From Thiotrichaceae bacterium (GTDB taxonomy: Bacteria > Pseudomonadota > Gammaproteobacteria > Beggiatoales > Beggiatoaceae), in NCBI GenBank assembly GCA_028688145.1, contig JAQTYU010000007.1, positions 62,001 through 126,000 of the forward strand: DNA of 64,000 nt, read 5' to 3'. Both the position numbers and the translations under genes were made by a program. The notes under the pieces are model-generated. The model did not search any database. It saw only the letters and a list, made by a program, of their open reading frames with translations, and was not told the DNA's origin. Below are positions 10,707 to 19,318 of this stretch, piece after piece; within the stretch, counting starts at the first letter, position 1, and the number at the start of each line of letters is the position of its first letter.

Positions 10707-10809
10707 CTGCGCCCCCAACCCCCTAAAGGGGGCTAAAGATAAACAGCTTGTTTTTAAGTCCCCTTTAGGGGCTGTCTGTTTCGCCCCCTTTAGAAGGTTG
10801 GGGACGCAG
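10707..10809. repeat. C/G-rich palindromic repeat, family 1
   Basis: Left end ctgcgcccccaaccccc and right end ggttggggacgcag are inverted; two inner C-run/G-run pairs surround a T-rich centre. Located between the FKBP gene and the ParA-like gene. Confidence 0.85.
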
Positions 10810-10920
10810 CATTTTCTAATTTTAAACCAGATAACATCTAAAAACGCCAAAATTTGACAAGAAAAAGGGAGATATAAAAAATATCTCCCCTTTATTTCCT
10901 ACATCAGGAAACTTTAAAGC

Positions 10921-11742
10921 TTACTTGTGATCAGCAGGCTTAGCAGCTTCTGCGGGCTTAGCCGTTTCAGCAGGTTTTGCAGCTTCAGCAGGCTTCACTT
11001 GTTCGAGCTTGATTTCAGGCTTGGCATCAGCTTTAGCAGCTTCTTCCTTCACGCTGATCAGTTCAACTTCAAACTTCAAAGTAGCGTTTGCAGGAATGTC
11101 ACGACCCGCACCACGTTCACCGTAGGCTAATTTAGCGGGGATGAATAATTCGTACTTAGAACCTTCAGACATCAATTGTAAAGCTTCCGTCCAACCAGGA
11201 ATAACCCCATTTAAAGGGAAGGTTGCAGGTTCTTTGCGCTTGTAGGAGCTGTCGAATTCCGTGCCGTTTAATAAAGTACCACGGTAATGCGTGGTGACGG
11301 TGTCGGTAGCTTTAGGCTTTTTGCCCTTGCCTTCGGTAATAATTTTGTATTGCAAACCGCTAGGCAGGGTTACAACCCCTTCTTTTTTCTTGTTTTCTTC
11401 TAAGAAAGCTTCGCCTTCTTTCAGATTTTTCTCGCCTTGGACTTTCTGGGTTTCTTGTTGCTTAGCCATTCTTTCTTTTTGGAAAGTGGTTAAGGTTTGG
11501 GCAATTTCTTCGTCGGTTAAAGCAGATTTTTCGCCAGCCAGCGCGTCTTTAATCCCTTTGTACAATACATCAAGATTCACTTCGGTATCTTGTTGCTTGA
11601 TGCTGTTACCGATTTTGTTCCCAAAGCTGTAGCTCAGCTTGTCTTTAGGCGTAGATAATGCGGTTGCAGGCGCATCAGCAGCAAAACTGGAAGTGCTTAA
11701 TAAGCTTACGGTTAATAACGTGGTCAATGAAGCAAATTTCAT
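10921..11742 (-). CDS. Periplasmic FKBP-type peptidyl-prolyl isomerase
   Basis: 273 residues: signal peptide (1-21), an N-terminal helical dimerisation domain of the FkpA/Mip type (about 28-125, with KLSYSFGNKIGNSIKQQ), and an FKBP domain (about 125-235) with VTTHYRGTLLNGTEFDSSY, GVIPGWTEALQLM, FIPAKLAYGERG and IPANATLKFEVELI. Catalyses proline isomerisation and has chaperone activity for secreted proteins. After the FKBP fold comes a tail of four near-identical KPAEAA/KPAETA units ending in KPADHK, an unusual Pro/Ala/Lys spacer that may be expanding by slippage. Confidence 0.93.
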   Translation of the reverse strand: MKFASLTTLLTVSLLSTSSFAADAPATALSTPKDKLSYSFGNKIGNSIKQQDTEVNLDVLYKGIKDALAGEKSALTDEEIAQTLTTFQKERMAKQQETQKVQGEKNLKEGEAFLEENKKKEGVVTLPSGLQYKIITEGKGKKPKATDTVTTHYRGTLLNGTEFDSSYKRKEPATFPLNGVIPGWTEALQLMSEGSKYELFIPAKLAYGERGAGRDIPANATLKFEVELISVKEEAAKADAKPEIKLEQVKPAEAAKPAETAKPAEAAKPADHK

Positions 11743-11843
11743 TTAACATCCTCAGGTTGTTGTTAAAAATCAAAAATATCATACCGAATAATGGGAAAAT
11801 TTACCACAATTCTGTATGTTGTGAAAAAATCTGTTATTTACAG

Positions 11844-11922
11844 AAGCCCCTAAATCCCCTAAAGGGGACTTCAAATATTAAATATTGTTTGTCTTTAGCC
11901 CCCTTTAGGGGGTTGGGGGCTT
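11844..11922. repeat. C/G-rich palindromic repeat, family 1
   Basis: Left end aagcccctaaatcccc and right end ggttgggggctt are inverted with an inner pair and an AT-rich centre. It lies only 18 bases beyond the truncated PrpF-like frame, so its arrival may belong to the event that cut that gene. Confidence 0.8.
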
Positions 11923-11940
11923 GTTTAAGCTTCCCACACA

Positions 11941-12021
11941 CTACTTGGAATACACACTCAAACGGCGTGCAGTGGTGCCGCCGCGCATGTACACAGCGGG
12001 AATTTTAATTTGATTCGTCAT
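11941..12021 (-). pseudogene. N-terminal remnant resembling PrpF (aconitate isomerase family)
   Basis: A 26-codon frame starts with an ATG overlapping the moeB stop (ATGA), and its product contains IKIPAVYMRGGTTARR. The segment IKIPAxYMRGGT is the N-terminal signature of PrpF and related cis-trans isomerases, which are normally near 390 residues. After RGGT the sequence leaves the family and stops at TAG, and a palindromic repeat lies directly beyond. I infer that a prpF-like gene was translationally coupled to moeB and lost almost entirely. It could also be a chance match, since only about 15 residues support it. Confidence 0.5.
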
Positions 12022-12773
12022 AAATTAGCCGTTGCACAAACGGGACAAGCGGGGTCTTTCAGCACATTCACCGTGCGCCAGCGCAAGGCTTCGGCATCGA
12101 ACATTAATAAACGTCCGCACAAAGTTTCCCCGATTTCCGTAATAATTTTTAAAACTTCAGTGGCTTGAATGCTGCCAATCACGCCCAATAACGGCGAAAG
12201 CACGCCTGTTTGACTACAGGTTTCAGCCGCTTCGTCTTCGTCAGGATACAGGCAATGATAACAAGGACTGTCGGGGATTTTCGGATTGAATACTGAAACT
12301 TGTCCCACAAAACGCACTGCCGCGCCTGACACTAAAGGAATTTTGTAGTGTTGCGAAACTCGATTCAAAGTAAAGCGGGTTTCAAAATTGTCACTTGCAT
12401 CCACCAACACCGTGCATTGTTTTAAATAATCTTCAAACAGCGCAGGATTTTCAAAGCGTTGGGGTACAGCGGTGATTTTCACCAAGGGATTTAATGCGCT
12501 TAAACACGCACTTGCAGACTCGACTTTATCTTTGCCAATGTCGGCGGTGCTGTGCACAATTTGGCGTTGTAAATTGGAAAGTTCAACCTGATCCGCATCG
12601 ACTAAGATTAAATGTCCCACGCCTGCTGCTGCTAAATACATTGCCACGGGCGCACCCAAACCGCCCAGCCCGATAATCATCACGGTGGCGGCGGCAAGTT
12701 TGTTCTGTCCAATAATATCAATTTGGGGGAGTAAAATTTGGCGGCTGTAACGCAGCAGTTCGTGGTCTTGCAT
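12018..12773 (-). CDS. moeB: MoeB/ThiF-family sulfur-carrier adenylyltransferase
   Basis: Adenylates the C-terminal glycine of a small sulfur carrier (MoaD or ThiS type) for molybdopterin or thiazole synthesis. The nucleotide-binding loop is GLGGLGAPVAMYLA (about 35-48), followed by DADQVELSNLQRQ, DASDNFETRF and GSIQATEVLK. Two CxxC pairs (CYHC about 171, CPVC near the C-terminus) form the usual zinc site. 251 residues, normal for MoeB without a rhodanese domain; ThiF cannot be excluded. moeA lies far away at 54951. Probably last complete gene of the hisE-hinT-tatABC unit. Confidence 0.88.
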   Translation of the reverse strand: MQDHELLRYSRQILLPQIDIIGQNKLAAATVMIIGLGGLGAPVAMYLAAAGVGHLILVDADQVELSNLQRQIVHSTADIGKDKVESASACLSALNPLVKITAVPQRFENPALFEDYLKQCTVLVDASDNFETRFTLNRVSQHYKIPLVSGAAVRFVGQVSVFNPKIPDSPCYHCLYPDEDEAAETCSQTGVLSPLLGVIGSIQATEVLKIITEIGETLCGRLLMFDAEALRWRTVNVLKDPACPVCATANL

Positions 12774-12825
12774 GGTGCTCTTTAATGCTGAGTCAGTAAA
12801 TTTTTACCAACCCAGCACACGATAA

Positions 12826-13371
12826 TTAATGATCAGGATGGGGAATGATTTTGGGAACATTTGCGGTATGACTGGAATGAGAAACTTTTTCCATTACCGC
12901 AAACAATACCCCAGACACCACGAACGTTAAATGAATCCCCACCATCCACGCCACATCATTCTTATCCATGGTGTGAATACTGAAGAAAGCTTTCAATAAG
13001 TCAATTGAAGAAATCGCTACGATAGAGCCTAACACTTTAATTTTTAAGGCAGAATAATCGATTTTTCCCATCCACTCAGGACGGTCAACATGTCCTTCAA
13101 CGGTGTCAATTTTGGACACGAAATTTTCATAACCACTGAACACAATCATCAGCAGTAAATTGGCAATCAGCACCACATCTACTAAACCGAGAATTAATAA
13201 AATAAAATCGGTAGTTTCAGCATCCCAAAATTTGAAAATCATGATGGTGAATTTTTGGAAAAACTTCAACATCAAGGCAAACAGGGTAAACACTAGACCC
13301 AAATATAAAGGAGCGAGTAACCAACGGCTGGCAAAGATAGTTTTCTCAATGTCTTTCTCTAAGTGCATCAT
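12826..13371 (-). CDS. UPF0114 family membrane protein (YqhA-like)
   Basis: 181 residues with four hydrophobic segments (about 17-37, 52-77, 115-132 and 142-162). ASRWLLAPLYLGLVFTLFAL at the start and ANLLLMIVFSGYENFVSKID in the middle match the UPF0114/TIGR00645 family. Function unknown in the family. The gene begins 16 bases after tatC, which suggests co-transcription with the Tat genes. Confidence 0.85.
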   Translation of the reverse strand: MMHLEKDIEKTIFASRWLLAPLYLGLVFTLFALMLKFFQKFTIMIFKFWDAETTDFILLILGLVDVVLIANLLLMIVFSGYENFVSKIDTVEGHVDRPEWMGKIDYSALKIKVLGSIVAISSIDLLKAFFSIHTMDKNDVAWMVGIHLTFVVSGVLFAVMEKVSHSSHTANVPKIIPHPDH

Positions 13372-13387
13372 ATTTCCCTATTAGTTG

Positions 13388-14242
13388 TTAAGATTTCGGT
13401 TTATCGTCACTTTCAAAGTTTAATTGTGCGTCCATTTCTTCAGGAGTCAGTGGGCGATAATCGCTAGGCAAGGCGTGATTATCATCTGCAACGGCAGCAC
13501 GACGCTGTTTTTTCTTCAACACGAGACGCGAAAATACTAAGCCCGCTTCAAATAATAACCACATCGGTACTGCGAGCAACGTTTGTGAAATCACATCAGG
13601 CGGGGTCAAAATCATACCCACAATAAACGCCAATACAACAATGTAGGGACGCTTGTCGGCTAAAGATTCGGGTGTGACGACTTCCATCCACACCAACACA
13701 ATCGTCAGAATCGGCACTTGAAATGCCACCCCAAACGCAAACGCCACCGTGAGCACAAAGTCTAAATAGCGTCCGATGTCGGTCATCATCGCCACCCCTT
13801 GCGGCGTGGTGCTAATCATAAAACCAAACACCAAAGGAAACACTACGTAATACGCAAACAACACCCCGATATAAAATAGGGTGGTGCTGGCAATTAACAA
13901 GGGGAAAATTAATTCTTTCTCGTGGTTGTATAAACCCGGCGCGACGAATGCCCAAAGATGATACAGCACTACAGGCATCGCAACGAACACCGCTGCCACC
14001 AAAGTTAAGCGCAAAGGAATAAAGAAGGGTGAAGCAACATCAATCGCCACCATCTGCGCCCCTGCGGGCATTAATGCCATTAAAGGCTTGGACAGCACCG
14101 CGAATAATTCATTAGAAAATGGCAGCAAAATCAATAAAATTGCACACACTGCCAACACGATTTTCAGTAAGCGGCTGCGTAATTCTAATAAATGTTCAAT
14201 CAGGGACATTTCTCCTTCGGAAGGAGGAGGCGTGCTATTCAT
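13388..14242 (-). CDS. tatC: Sec-independent translocase subunit TatC
   Basis: Core receptor of the twin-arginine protein export complex in the inner membrane. 284 residues with six membrane segments; family landmarks are LIEHLLELRSRLLKI near the N-terminus, the FAYYVVFPLVFGF region and ILTPPDVISQTLLAVPMWLLFE. The C-terminal tail of about 45 charged residues is longer than in E. coli. Overlaps tatB by four bases (ATGA). Confidence 0.96.
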   Translation of the reverse strand: MNSTPPPSEGEMSLIEHLLELRSRLLKIVLAVCAILLILLPFSNELFAVLSKPLMALMPAGAQMVAIDVASPFFIPLRLTLVAAVFVAMPVVLYHLWAFVAPGLYNHEKELIFPLLIASTTLFYIGVLFAYYVVFPLVFGFMISTTPQGVAMMTDIGRYLDFVLTVAFAFGVAFQVPILTIVLVWMEVVTPESLADKRPYIVVLAFIVGMILTPPDVISQTLLAVPMWLLFEAGLVFSRLVLKKKQRRAAVADDNHALPSDYRPLTPEEMDAQLNFESDDKPKS

Positions 14243-14592
14243 ACTTTTTCCGACGGGGTTGATGCCGTGGGCGTGGGAACTGAAGGCGGAGGTGCAATGC
14301 TATTTTCAGTGGGTTTCGCAGTTTCGGGAGCAATGCTTAAACCTGCCTTCGCTTCTTGCACCACTTGTTGCAGCGGATTATTTTCAGGGCGTTGTAAACT
14401 TTGTTGCAACTCACGTAATTCCTGCAAGCGCAATTCACGGTCGAAATCTTCGCGGGCGGTATTCATTAAATGGCGAAGTCGCCCAATCCACAAACCCACA
14501 TTTCGCGCCATGCCGGGCAGGCGTTCAGGGCCAAACACCAGCAAGGCAACCACGCCCACCAAACATAATTCCCAAAAACCGACATCAAACAT
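14239..14592 (-). CDS. tatB: Sec-independent translocase subunit TatB
   Basis: 117 residues starting MFDVGFWELCLVGVVALLVF with the short N-terminal membrane helix, the hinge GPERLPGMARNVG, then an amphipathic helix and a Pro/Ser/Thr-rich tail. The FGPERLP motif separates TatB from TatA. Forms the substrate receptor with TatC. Second of the tatABC genes. Confidence 0.94.
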   Translation of the reverse strand: MFDVGFWELCLVGVVALLVFGPERLPGMARNVGLWIGRLRHLMNTAREDFDRELRLQELRELQQSLQRPENNPLQQVVQEAKAGLSIAPETAKPTENSIAPPPSVPTPTASTPSEKV

Positions 14593-14614
14593 GGTGTGTC
14601 CTTACAAAAACGCT

Positions 14615-14833
14615 TTAGGAAATTTTATCTTGAGATTTCGCAGCGTCTGAATTAACAGGCTTTGGCTCGGCCGTTTTGGAAGGGATACCTTCTTGTTCGC
14701 CTTCGTGCATGGATTTGCGGAAACTCCGAATTGCCGAGCCTAAATCGCCGCCGACATCGCGTAATTTCTTCGTGCCGAATAAGATGACTACAATCGCTAA
14801 AATTAATAATAATTCTGAAATGCCAATACCCAT
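14615..14833 (-). CDS. tatA: Sec-independent translocase subunit TatA
   Basis: 72 residues: N-terminal helix ISELLLILAIVVILFGTKKL, amphipathic helix RDVGGDLGSAIRSFRKSM, and an acidic tail. The FGTKKL hinge is diagnostic of TatA/E. Oligomerises to form the export path. Lies 22 bases upstream of tatB and 30 after hinT. Confidence 0.94.
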   Translation of the reverse strand: MGIGISELLLILAIVVILFGTKKLRDVGGDLGSAIRSFRKSMHEGEQEGIPSKTAEPKPVNSDAAKSQDKIS

Positions 14834-14863
14834 AATATCCTCTGAATGCTGACGGTGTGCGGG

Positions 14864-15199
14864 TTAAATGCCGCGAATATTGCCGCCCATTAAATGTACG
14901 TGTAGGTGAAATACCACTTGTCCGCCCGCAGGTCCTGTATTAATCACCGTTCTGAAGCCGTCTTCTAAACCTTGTTGCTTTGCCAAAGTGGGCAATAAAC
15001 GCATGATGTGCGCCATTAATGCATCGTGACGCGGTTCAAGTTCGCTAAGGCTGATAATATGTTCGCGGGGCACTACTAACAAGTGCACGGGTGAACGGGG
15101 CTGAATATCTTTGAAGACTATCACTAATTCATCGCTGTAGACCTGATCGCAAGGAATCGTGCCTGCGATAATTTTACAAAAGATACAATCTGCGTGCAT
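14864..15199 (-). CDS. hinT: HIT-family nucleotide hydrolase (HinT-like)
   Basis: 111 residues from the ATG at 15199. It contains CIFCKIIAG at the start and the histidine triad HLHVHLMGG near the end, with the FKDIQPRSPVHLLVVP strand typical of HINT proteins, which hydrolyse adenosine phosphoramidates. The open frame extends further upstream into hisE, but the ATG at 15199 has an aagg ribosome binding site and matches the family start. Sits between hisE and tatA as in many gammaproteobacteria. Confidence 0.93.
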   Translation of the reverse strand: MHADCIFCKIIAGTIPCDQVYSDELVIVFKDIQPRSPVHLLVVPREHIISLSELEPRHDALMAHIMRLLPTLAKQQGLEDGFRTVINTGPAGGQVVFHLHVHLMGGNIRGI

Positions 15200-15215
15200 A
15201 GAACACCTTTTGGAA

Positions 15216-15551
15216 TTAGGAAGAGTGACGTTGTGCTTTTTCAGTGATGCCAGACAGTCCAAAACGGCGATCTAATTCAGCGAGCACTGCATCGGGTTTT
15301 AAATCTTGTTGTGCTAAAAGCACTAAGCAGTGAAACCATAAATCCGCCATTTCATAAATCACTTGCTCGGGATCACCATTTTTGGCAGCAATCACGGTTT
15401 CGGTGGCTTCTTCACCGACTTTCTTTAAAATTGTGTCTAAACCTTTAGCATATAATTTTGACACGTAAGAAGTTTCAGGATCGGCTAGTTTACGCTGTTC
15501 TAAAATCTCAGCAAGTTTTTGGAGTATATCGTTTTCTGGGTTGGAACTCAT
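15216..15551 (-). CDS. hisE: Phosphoribosyl-ATP pyrophosphatase
   Basis: Second step of histidine synthesis, hydrolysing PR-ATP to PR-AMP. 111 residues with [24 protein letters not shown] and the metal-binding EExxE/ExxD helices ([31 protein letters not shown]). HisE is separate from HisI here. First gene of a run with hinT (16 bases) and tatABC. Confidence 0.95.
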   Translation of the reverse strand: MSSNPENDILQKLAEILEQRKLADPETSYVSKLYAKGLDTILKKVGEEATETVIAAKNGDPEQVIYEMADLWFHCLVLLAQQDLKPDAVLAELDRRFGLSGITEKAQRHSS

Positions 15552-15581
15552 GGAATTTATCGCTATTAGGACTGGTCAGAA

Positions 15582-15640
15582 ATATTTATCTCGTTCCCAT
15601 GCTCCTGCGTGGGAATGCCTACTGCGTCGCTCCAGCGGCG
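15582..15640. repeat. REP-like hairpin repeat (family 3)
   Basis: Contains the hairpin cgttcccatgctcctgcgtgggaatgc, split here as cgttcccatgctc and gcgtgggaatgc, followed by a second hairpin around gcgtcgctccagcggcgcg. The same unit is present, interrupted by a mobile element, at 35815-36080. Confidence 0.75.
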
Positions 15641-15708
15641 CGTATTTCAAAAATACTGGGGTTTAACTAAAACACGAATTTTAACACGCTACTGTTTACA
15701 TGATTATC

Positions 15709-15927
15709 TCGTTCCCAAACTCTGTTTGGGAATGCCTGGCTGCTTAAGGCGCAAGTCAAGCTCTGCTTGACGATTCGGAAAACCTGAAACATCGTTCAAT
15801 AAATGACGAGATAATACACTCAACATTCATGATTTCTCGTTTCTAATGTAAGGGCAATATAACGGTACGGTATTGTCAAGCGGAGCTTGACCGACAGGCA
15901 TTCCCAAACAGAGTTTGGGAACGAGGA
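15709..15927. repeat. Large inverted repeat made of two hairpin repeats facing each other
   Basis: The left arm (15709-15738, ctcgttcccaaactctgttt and onward) recurs inverted at 15897-15926. Each arm is itself a hairpin, and each is followed inward by a gtcaagc...gcttgac hairpin. The 150-base centre is AT-rich with no gene. Lies between the hisE and alaS genes. Confidence 0.75.
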
Positions 15928-15942
15928 AAATTTAAACCTTAA

Positions 15943-16014
15943 CTACGCCCCCAACCCCCTAAAGGGGGCTAAACACTTGTTTTTAAGTCCCATTTAGGGG
16001 ATTTAGGGGCGCAG
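15943..16014. repeat. C/G-rich palindromic repeat, family 1
   Basis: Short copy (ctacgcccccaaccccc at the left, gatttaggggcgcag at the right) ending 13 bases from the alaS stop, well placed to act as the alaS terminator. Confidence 0.8.
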
Positions 16015-16026
16015 TAACTTAATAAA

Positions 16027-18636
16027 TCATCCCAACTTCTGAGCAATCCACGCCGCCACACTTTGCAAAGCTTGGGGCAAATTATCAGGATTAGTGCCGC
16101 CTGCTTGAGCAATATCTGCCCGACCGCCGCCTTTCCCGCCGACTTGCAGGGCAACATGATTCACCAATTCGCCCGCCTTCACTTTACCCATAATATCCGC
16201 ACTCGATCCCGCCACCAGAGAAATTTTGCCCTCTTTCACCGTGGCTAACACGATGACGGAACTGCCCATTTTCTGGTTGAGTTCGACTAAAGTTTCACGC
16301 AATTGTTTGGCTTCAATATTATCTAAGCAAGCGGCTAAAACTTTAACACCTTGAATATCTTGGGCTTGTGAAATTAAATTATTGCCCTGCGCGCTGGCGA
16401 TTTGTGCCTGCAAACGACCGAGTTCTTTTTCAGCCGCCTTGTTTTGTTCAAGTAATAATTGCAAACGCTCTTCAAGGCTGTCACGCCCTGTTTTCAACAA
16501 GCTCGCAAGTTTGGCTAAAGTATTATCAGTGTGATGCACCCATGACAAAGCATTCAAGCCCGTAATCGCTTCGACGCGGCGCACGCCCGCTGCAATGCCC
16601 GTTTCTGACATGATTTTGAACAAGCCAATGTCGCCCGCGTGGTGAACGTGAATCCCGCCGCACAATTCGGTTGAAAACTCGCCAATGGATAAGACGCGCA
16701 CTTTGGCATCATATTTTTCACCGAACAACGCCATCGCCCCTGACTTAGTAGCTTCTTCCAAATCCATAATATTGGTTTGCACGGGCGAATTTAACAGCAC
16801 TTGCGCATTCACTAACTTTTCAATTTCAATTAGTTGCGCGGCAGTGATTGGTTCAAAATGAGCAAAGTCGAAACGTAAACGTTCAGGATCAACTAACGAG
16901 CCTTTTTGTTTGACATGTTCGCCCAAAATTTGGCGCAGAGCGGCATGTAATAAGTGCGTTGCTGAGTGGTTGCGTGACGTGGCTTGACGCGCTGTAATAT
17001 TGACTTCTGCTAATACGCTATCGCCCACTTTCAAACTGCCACTGCTCAGTGTTCCAATATGCACAATCGCTTTAGTTTGTTTTTGGGTGTCGGTTACGCT
17101 GAAACTTGCATTTGCCGCCGTTAATACGCCCAAATCCCCAACCTGTCCGCCTGATTCTGCATAGAATGGGGTGTTGTCTAAAACCACTTGTCCCGCTTGT
17201 CCTGCGCTCAAACTTTGCACCGCTTGACCATCGGCAAACAAGGCAATCACCGTGCTTTGTTGTTGCTGTAATTCGTAACCTGTGAATTCGCTGACGTGTT
17301 CGTTGTTGCCGCCTTTGACCCAAGTGCCTTTAAATTGACTGCTAGCACGGGCGCGGGCGCGTTGTGCTTCCATCGCGACTTCAAAGCCGTCAATGTCCAC
17401 GCTCAAATTGCGCTCGCGGGCGATGTCTGCGGTTAAATCCACGGGGAAGCCGTAAGTGTCGTACAACTTAAACACGGTTTCGCCCACAATGGTGGTGCTG
17501 CCTTTCAACTCGCCAATGCTTTGTTCTAACAAGCGCATTCCGTGGTCTAAGGTTTCTGCAAAACGTTCTTCTTCTTGCTTTAAAATCCGTTCTACCGTGG
17601 CTTGGGCGGGCGGTAATTCAGGATAAGCTTTGCCCATTTCTTGAACTAACACACTGACCAAACGGTAGAAGAAAGGCTCGGTCGTACCCAATTTATGCCC
17701 ATGACGTAAGGCACGGCGAATAATGCGACGCAATACATAACCGCGTCCTTCATTGGAAGGCACCACGCCATCAGCGATTAAAAATGAGCAGGCGCGAATA
17801 TGGTCAGCAATTACTCGCAAAGAAGTGTTGTGAATATCTTCGCAATGCGTCAGCGCGGCAACTTGTTTAATGATGGTTTGGAACAAGTCAATTTCGTAAT
17901 TGCTGTGCACATGTTGCAATACCGCCGCAAGCCGTTCTAAGCCCATGCCCGTATCGACCGAAGGTTTAGGCAGTGGAGTCAACGTGCCTTGTGCGTCGCG
18001 GTTGAACTGCATGAACACTAAATTCCAAATTTCAATATAACGGTCGCCATCGGCATCAGGACTACCGGGAGGGCCACCTGCGACGTGTTCACCGTGATCA
18101 TAGAAAATTTCAGAGCAGGGCCCACAAGGCCCAGTGTCGCCCATCATCCAGAAATTATCTTTTGCGCCACAGCGTGAAAAGCGCGTCGCATCCACTTTGA
18201 GTTCTTTTAACCAAATATCTGCGGCTTCATCATCTTCTTGATAAACCGTGATCCATAATTTTTCCTTGGGCAGTTTTAAAACGTCGGTTAAAAATTCCCA
18301 AGCAAATTGAATGGCTTCGCGTTTAAAATAATCGCCAAAGCTGAAATTTCCAAGCATTTCAAAGAAAGTGTGATGACGGGCGGTGTAACCCACATTTTCG
18401 AGGTCATTATGTTTGCCGCCAGCCCGCACACAACGTTGGCAGGTGGTCGCTCGGGAATAGGGTCGTGGTTCTAGCCCTAAGAATGTTTCTTTAAATTGCA
18501 CCATGCCTGCATTGGTAAATAATAAGGTGGGGTCATTGCCGGGAACTAAGGGGCTGCTCGCCACGATGCTATGCGCTTTGGAGGCAAAATAATCTAAGAA
18601 TGCTTGTCGAATTTCAGCTACAGTTTGAATGGTCAT
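16027..18636 (-). CDS. alaS: Alanyl-tRNA synthetase
   Basis: 869 residues, normal length. The catalytic core has [18 protein letters not shown] (His88 onward) and [15 protein letters not shown]. The editing domain has the zinc ligands in HSATHLLH and [11 protein letters not shown]. The C-terminal C-Ala domain ends in [15 protein letters not shown]. Charges tRNA-Ala and clears mischarged Ser and Gly. The start ATG precedes the family start directly ([17 protein letters not shown]). The usual downstream partner recX/recA is not adjacent. Confidence 0.97.
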   Translation of the reverse strand: MTIQTVAEIRQAFLDYFASKAHSIVASSPLVPGNDPTLLFTNAGMVQFKETFLGLEPRPYSRATTCQRCVRAGGKHNDLENVGYTARHHTFFEMLGNFSFGDYFKREAIQFAWEFLTDVLKLPKEKLWITVYQEDDEAADIWLKELKVDATRFSRCGAKDNFWMMGDTGPCGPCSEIFYDHGEHVAGGPPGSPDADGDRYIEIWNLVFMQFNRDAQGTLTPLPKPSVDTGMGLERLAAVLQHVHSNYEIDLFQTIIKQVAALTHCEDIHNTSLRVIADHIRACSFLIADGVVPSNEGRGYVLRRIIRRALRHGHKLGTTEPFFYRLVSVLVQEMGKAYPELPPAQATVERILKQEEERFAETLDHGMRLLEQSIGELKGSTTIVGETVFKLYDTYGFPVDLTADIARERNLSVDIDGFEVAMEAQRARARASSQFKGTWVKGGNNEHVSEFTGYELQQQQSTVIALFADGQAVQSLSAGQAGQVVLDNTPFYAESGGQVGDLGVLTAANASFSVTDTQKQTKAIVHIGTLSSGSLKVGDSVLAEVNITARQATSRNHSATHLLHAALRQILGEHVKQKGSLVDPERLRFDFAHFEPITAAQLIEIEKLVNAQVLLNSPVQTNIMDLEEATKSGAMALFGEKYDAKVRVLSIGEFSTELCGGIHVHHAGDIGLFKIMSETGIAAGVRRVEAITGLNALSWVHHTDNTLAKLASLLKTGRDSLEERLQLLLEQNKAAEKELGRLQAQIASAQGNNLISQAQDIQGVKVLAACLDNIEAKQLRETLVELNQKMGSSVIVLATVKEGKISLVAGSSADIMGKVKAGELVNHVALQVGGKGGGRADIAQAGGTNPDNLPQALQSVAAWIAQKLG

Positions 18637-18915
18637 ATTAGTTGCGAATCGTTGCTATTAAATAGTGGAGGTATTTGAGATGAGCAGATAGTAATCAATT
18701 TTAAGACGTTATGCTACTAAAAAGCGGCAGGCTAGAAATCTTGTCATCGCACTTAAAAAATAAATTTAGCTATTTCGCGAGAATAGAAAAGCTTTGTCAA
18801 GAAGATAGATTTAAATCTGAATTTGGAAAACGTAAGAAAATGCTGAGTTTTAAATGAGGTTTTGAGTCAGGAATCTGAAAATCCTTTAATTCTGTGAGCC
18901 ATGATTTTGACAACT

Positions 18916-19248
18916 TTACAAACCTTCCACCTCTGCCTGCAATTTATAAATAAAATACCCGCCTTCATACGCTTTATAAAGCTCTTTGCTGTTGCTGAGA
19001 ATGCCTTCGCTTAGGCTATGAATACGGCGTTCTTCTAATTGATTATTCATAACTTTACTTTGACTTGTAATCCAAGTTTGCACGCGGTTGATTAAGTCGC
19101 GTTTGGCTTGGAATTCTGCAAGGCGTTCGCAATGGGCGGGGTTGGGAACGTCGGCACAATAAATCTTAGCTTCGCCAATCAGGGTGATAGCAAGGCTGGG
19201 CGTGGCAAATAAGTAAAGACTGCTGAATATTAGTAATTTTAATCGCAT
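18916..19248 (-). CDS. Small secreted protein with a domain shared with 20713-21186
   Basis: 110 residues: signal peptide (1-20, ending SLA) and one domain of about 88 residues, IGEAKIYC...CERLAEFQAKRDLI...SKVMNNQLEERRIHSLSEGI...GGYFIYKLQAEVEG. The pattern (AEGKIY, Cys, Ala-rich helix, SK, LS.G, closing K.KV strand) recurs in the product of 20713-21186 and less clearly in the product of 19319-20491. The overall shape resembles LPP20/FlgT N-terminal-type domains, but that is only a pattern impression. It is divergently oriented from the cytochrome fusion gene, with about 70 bases between them. Confidence 0.75.
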   Translation of the reverse strand: MRLKLLIFSSLYLFATPSLAITLIGEAKIYCADVPNPAHCERLAEFQAKRDLINRVQTWITSQSKVMNNQLEERRIHSLSEGILSNSKELYKAYEGGYFIYKLQAEVEGL

Positions 19249-19318
19249 AAGGTTTGGAAAGGGCGGTGATTTATGGTTAAGATTAACTGATTTTTTCTGG
19301 GGCTGGAAGGATGTTTTG

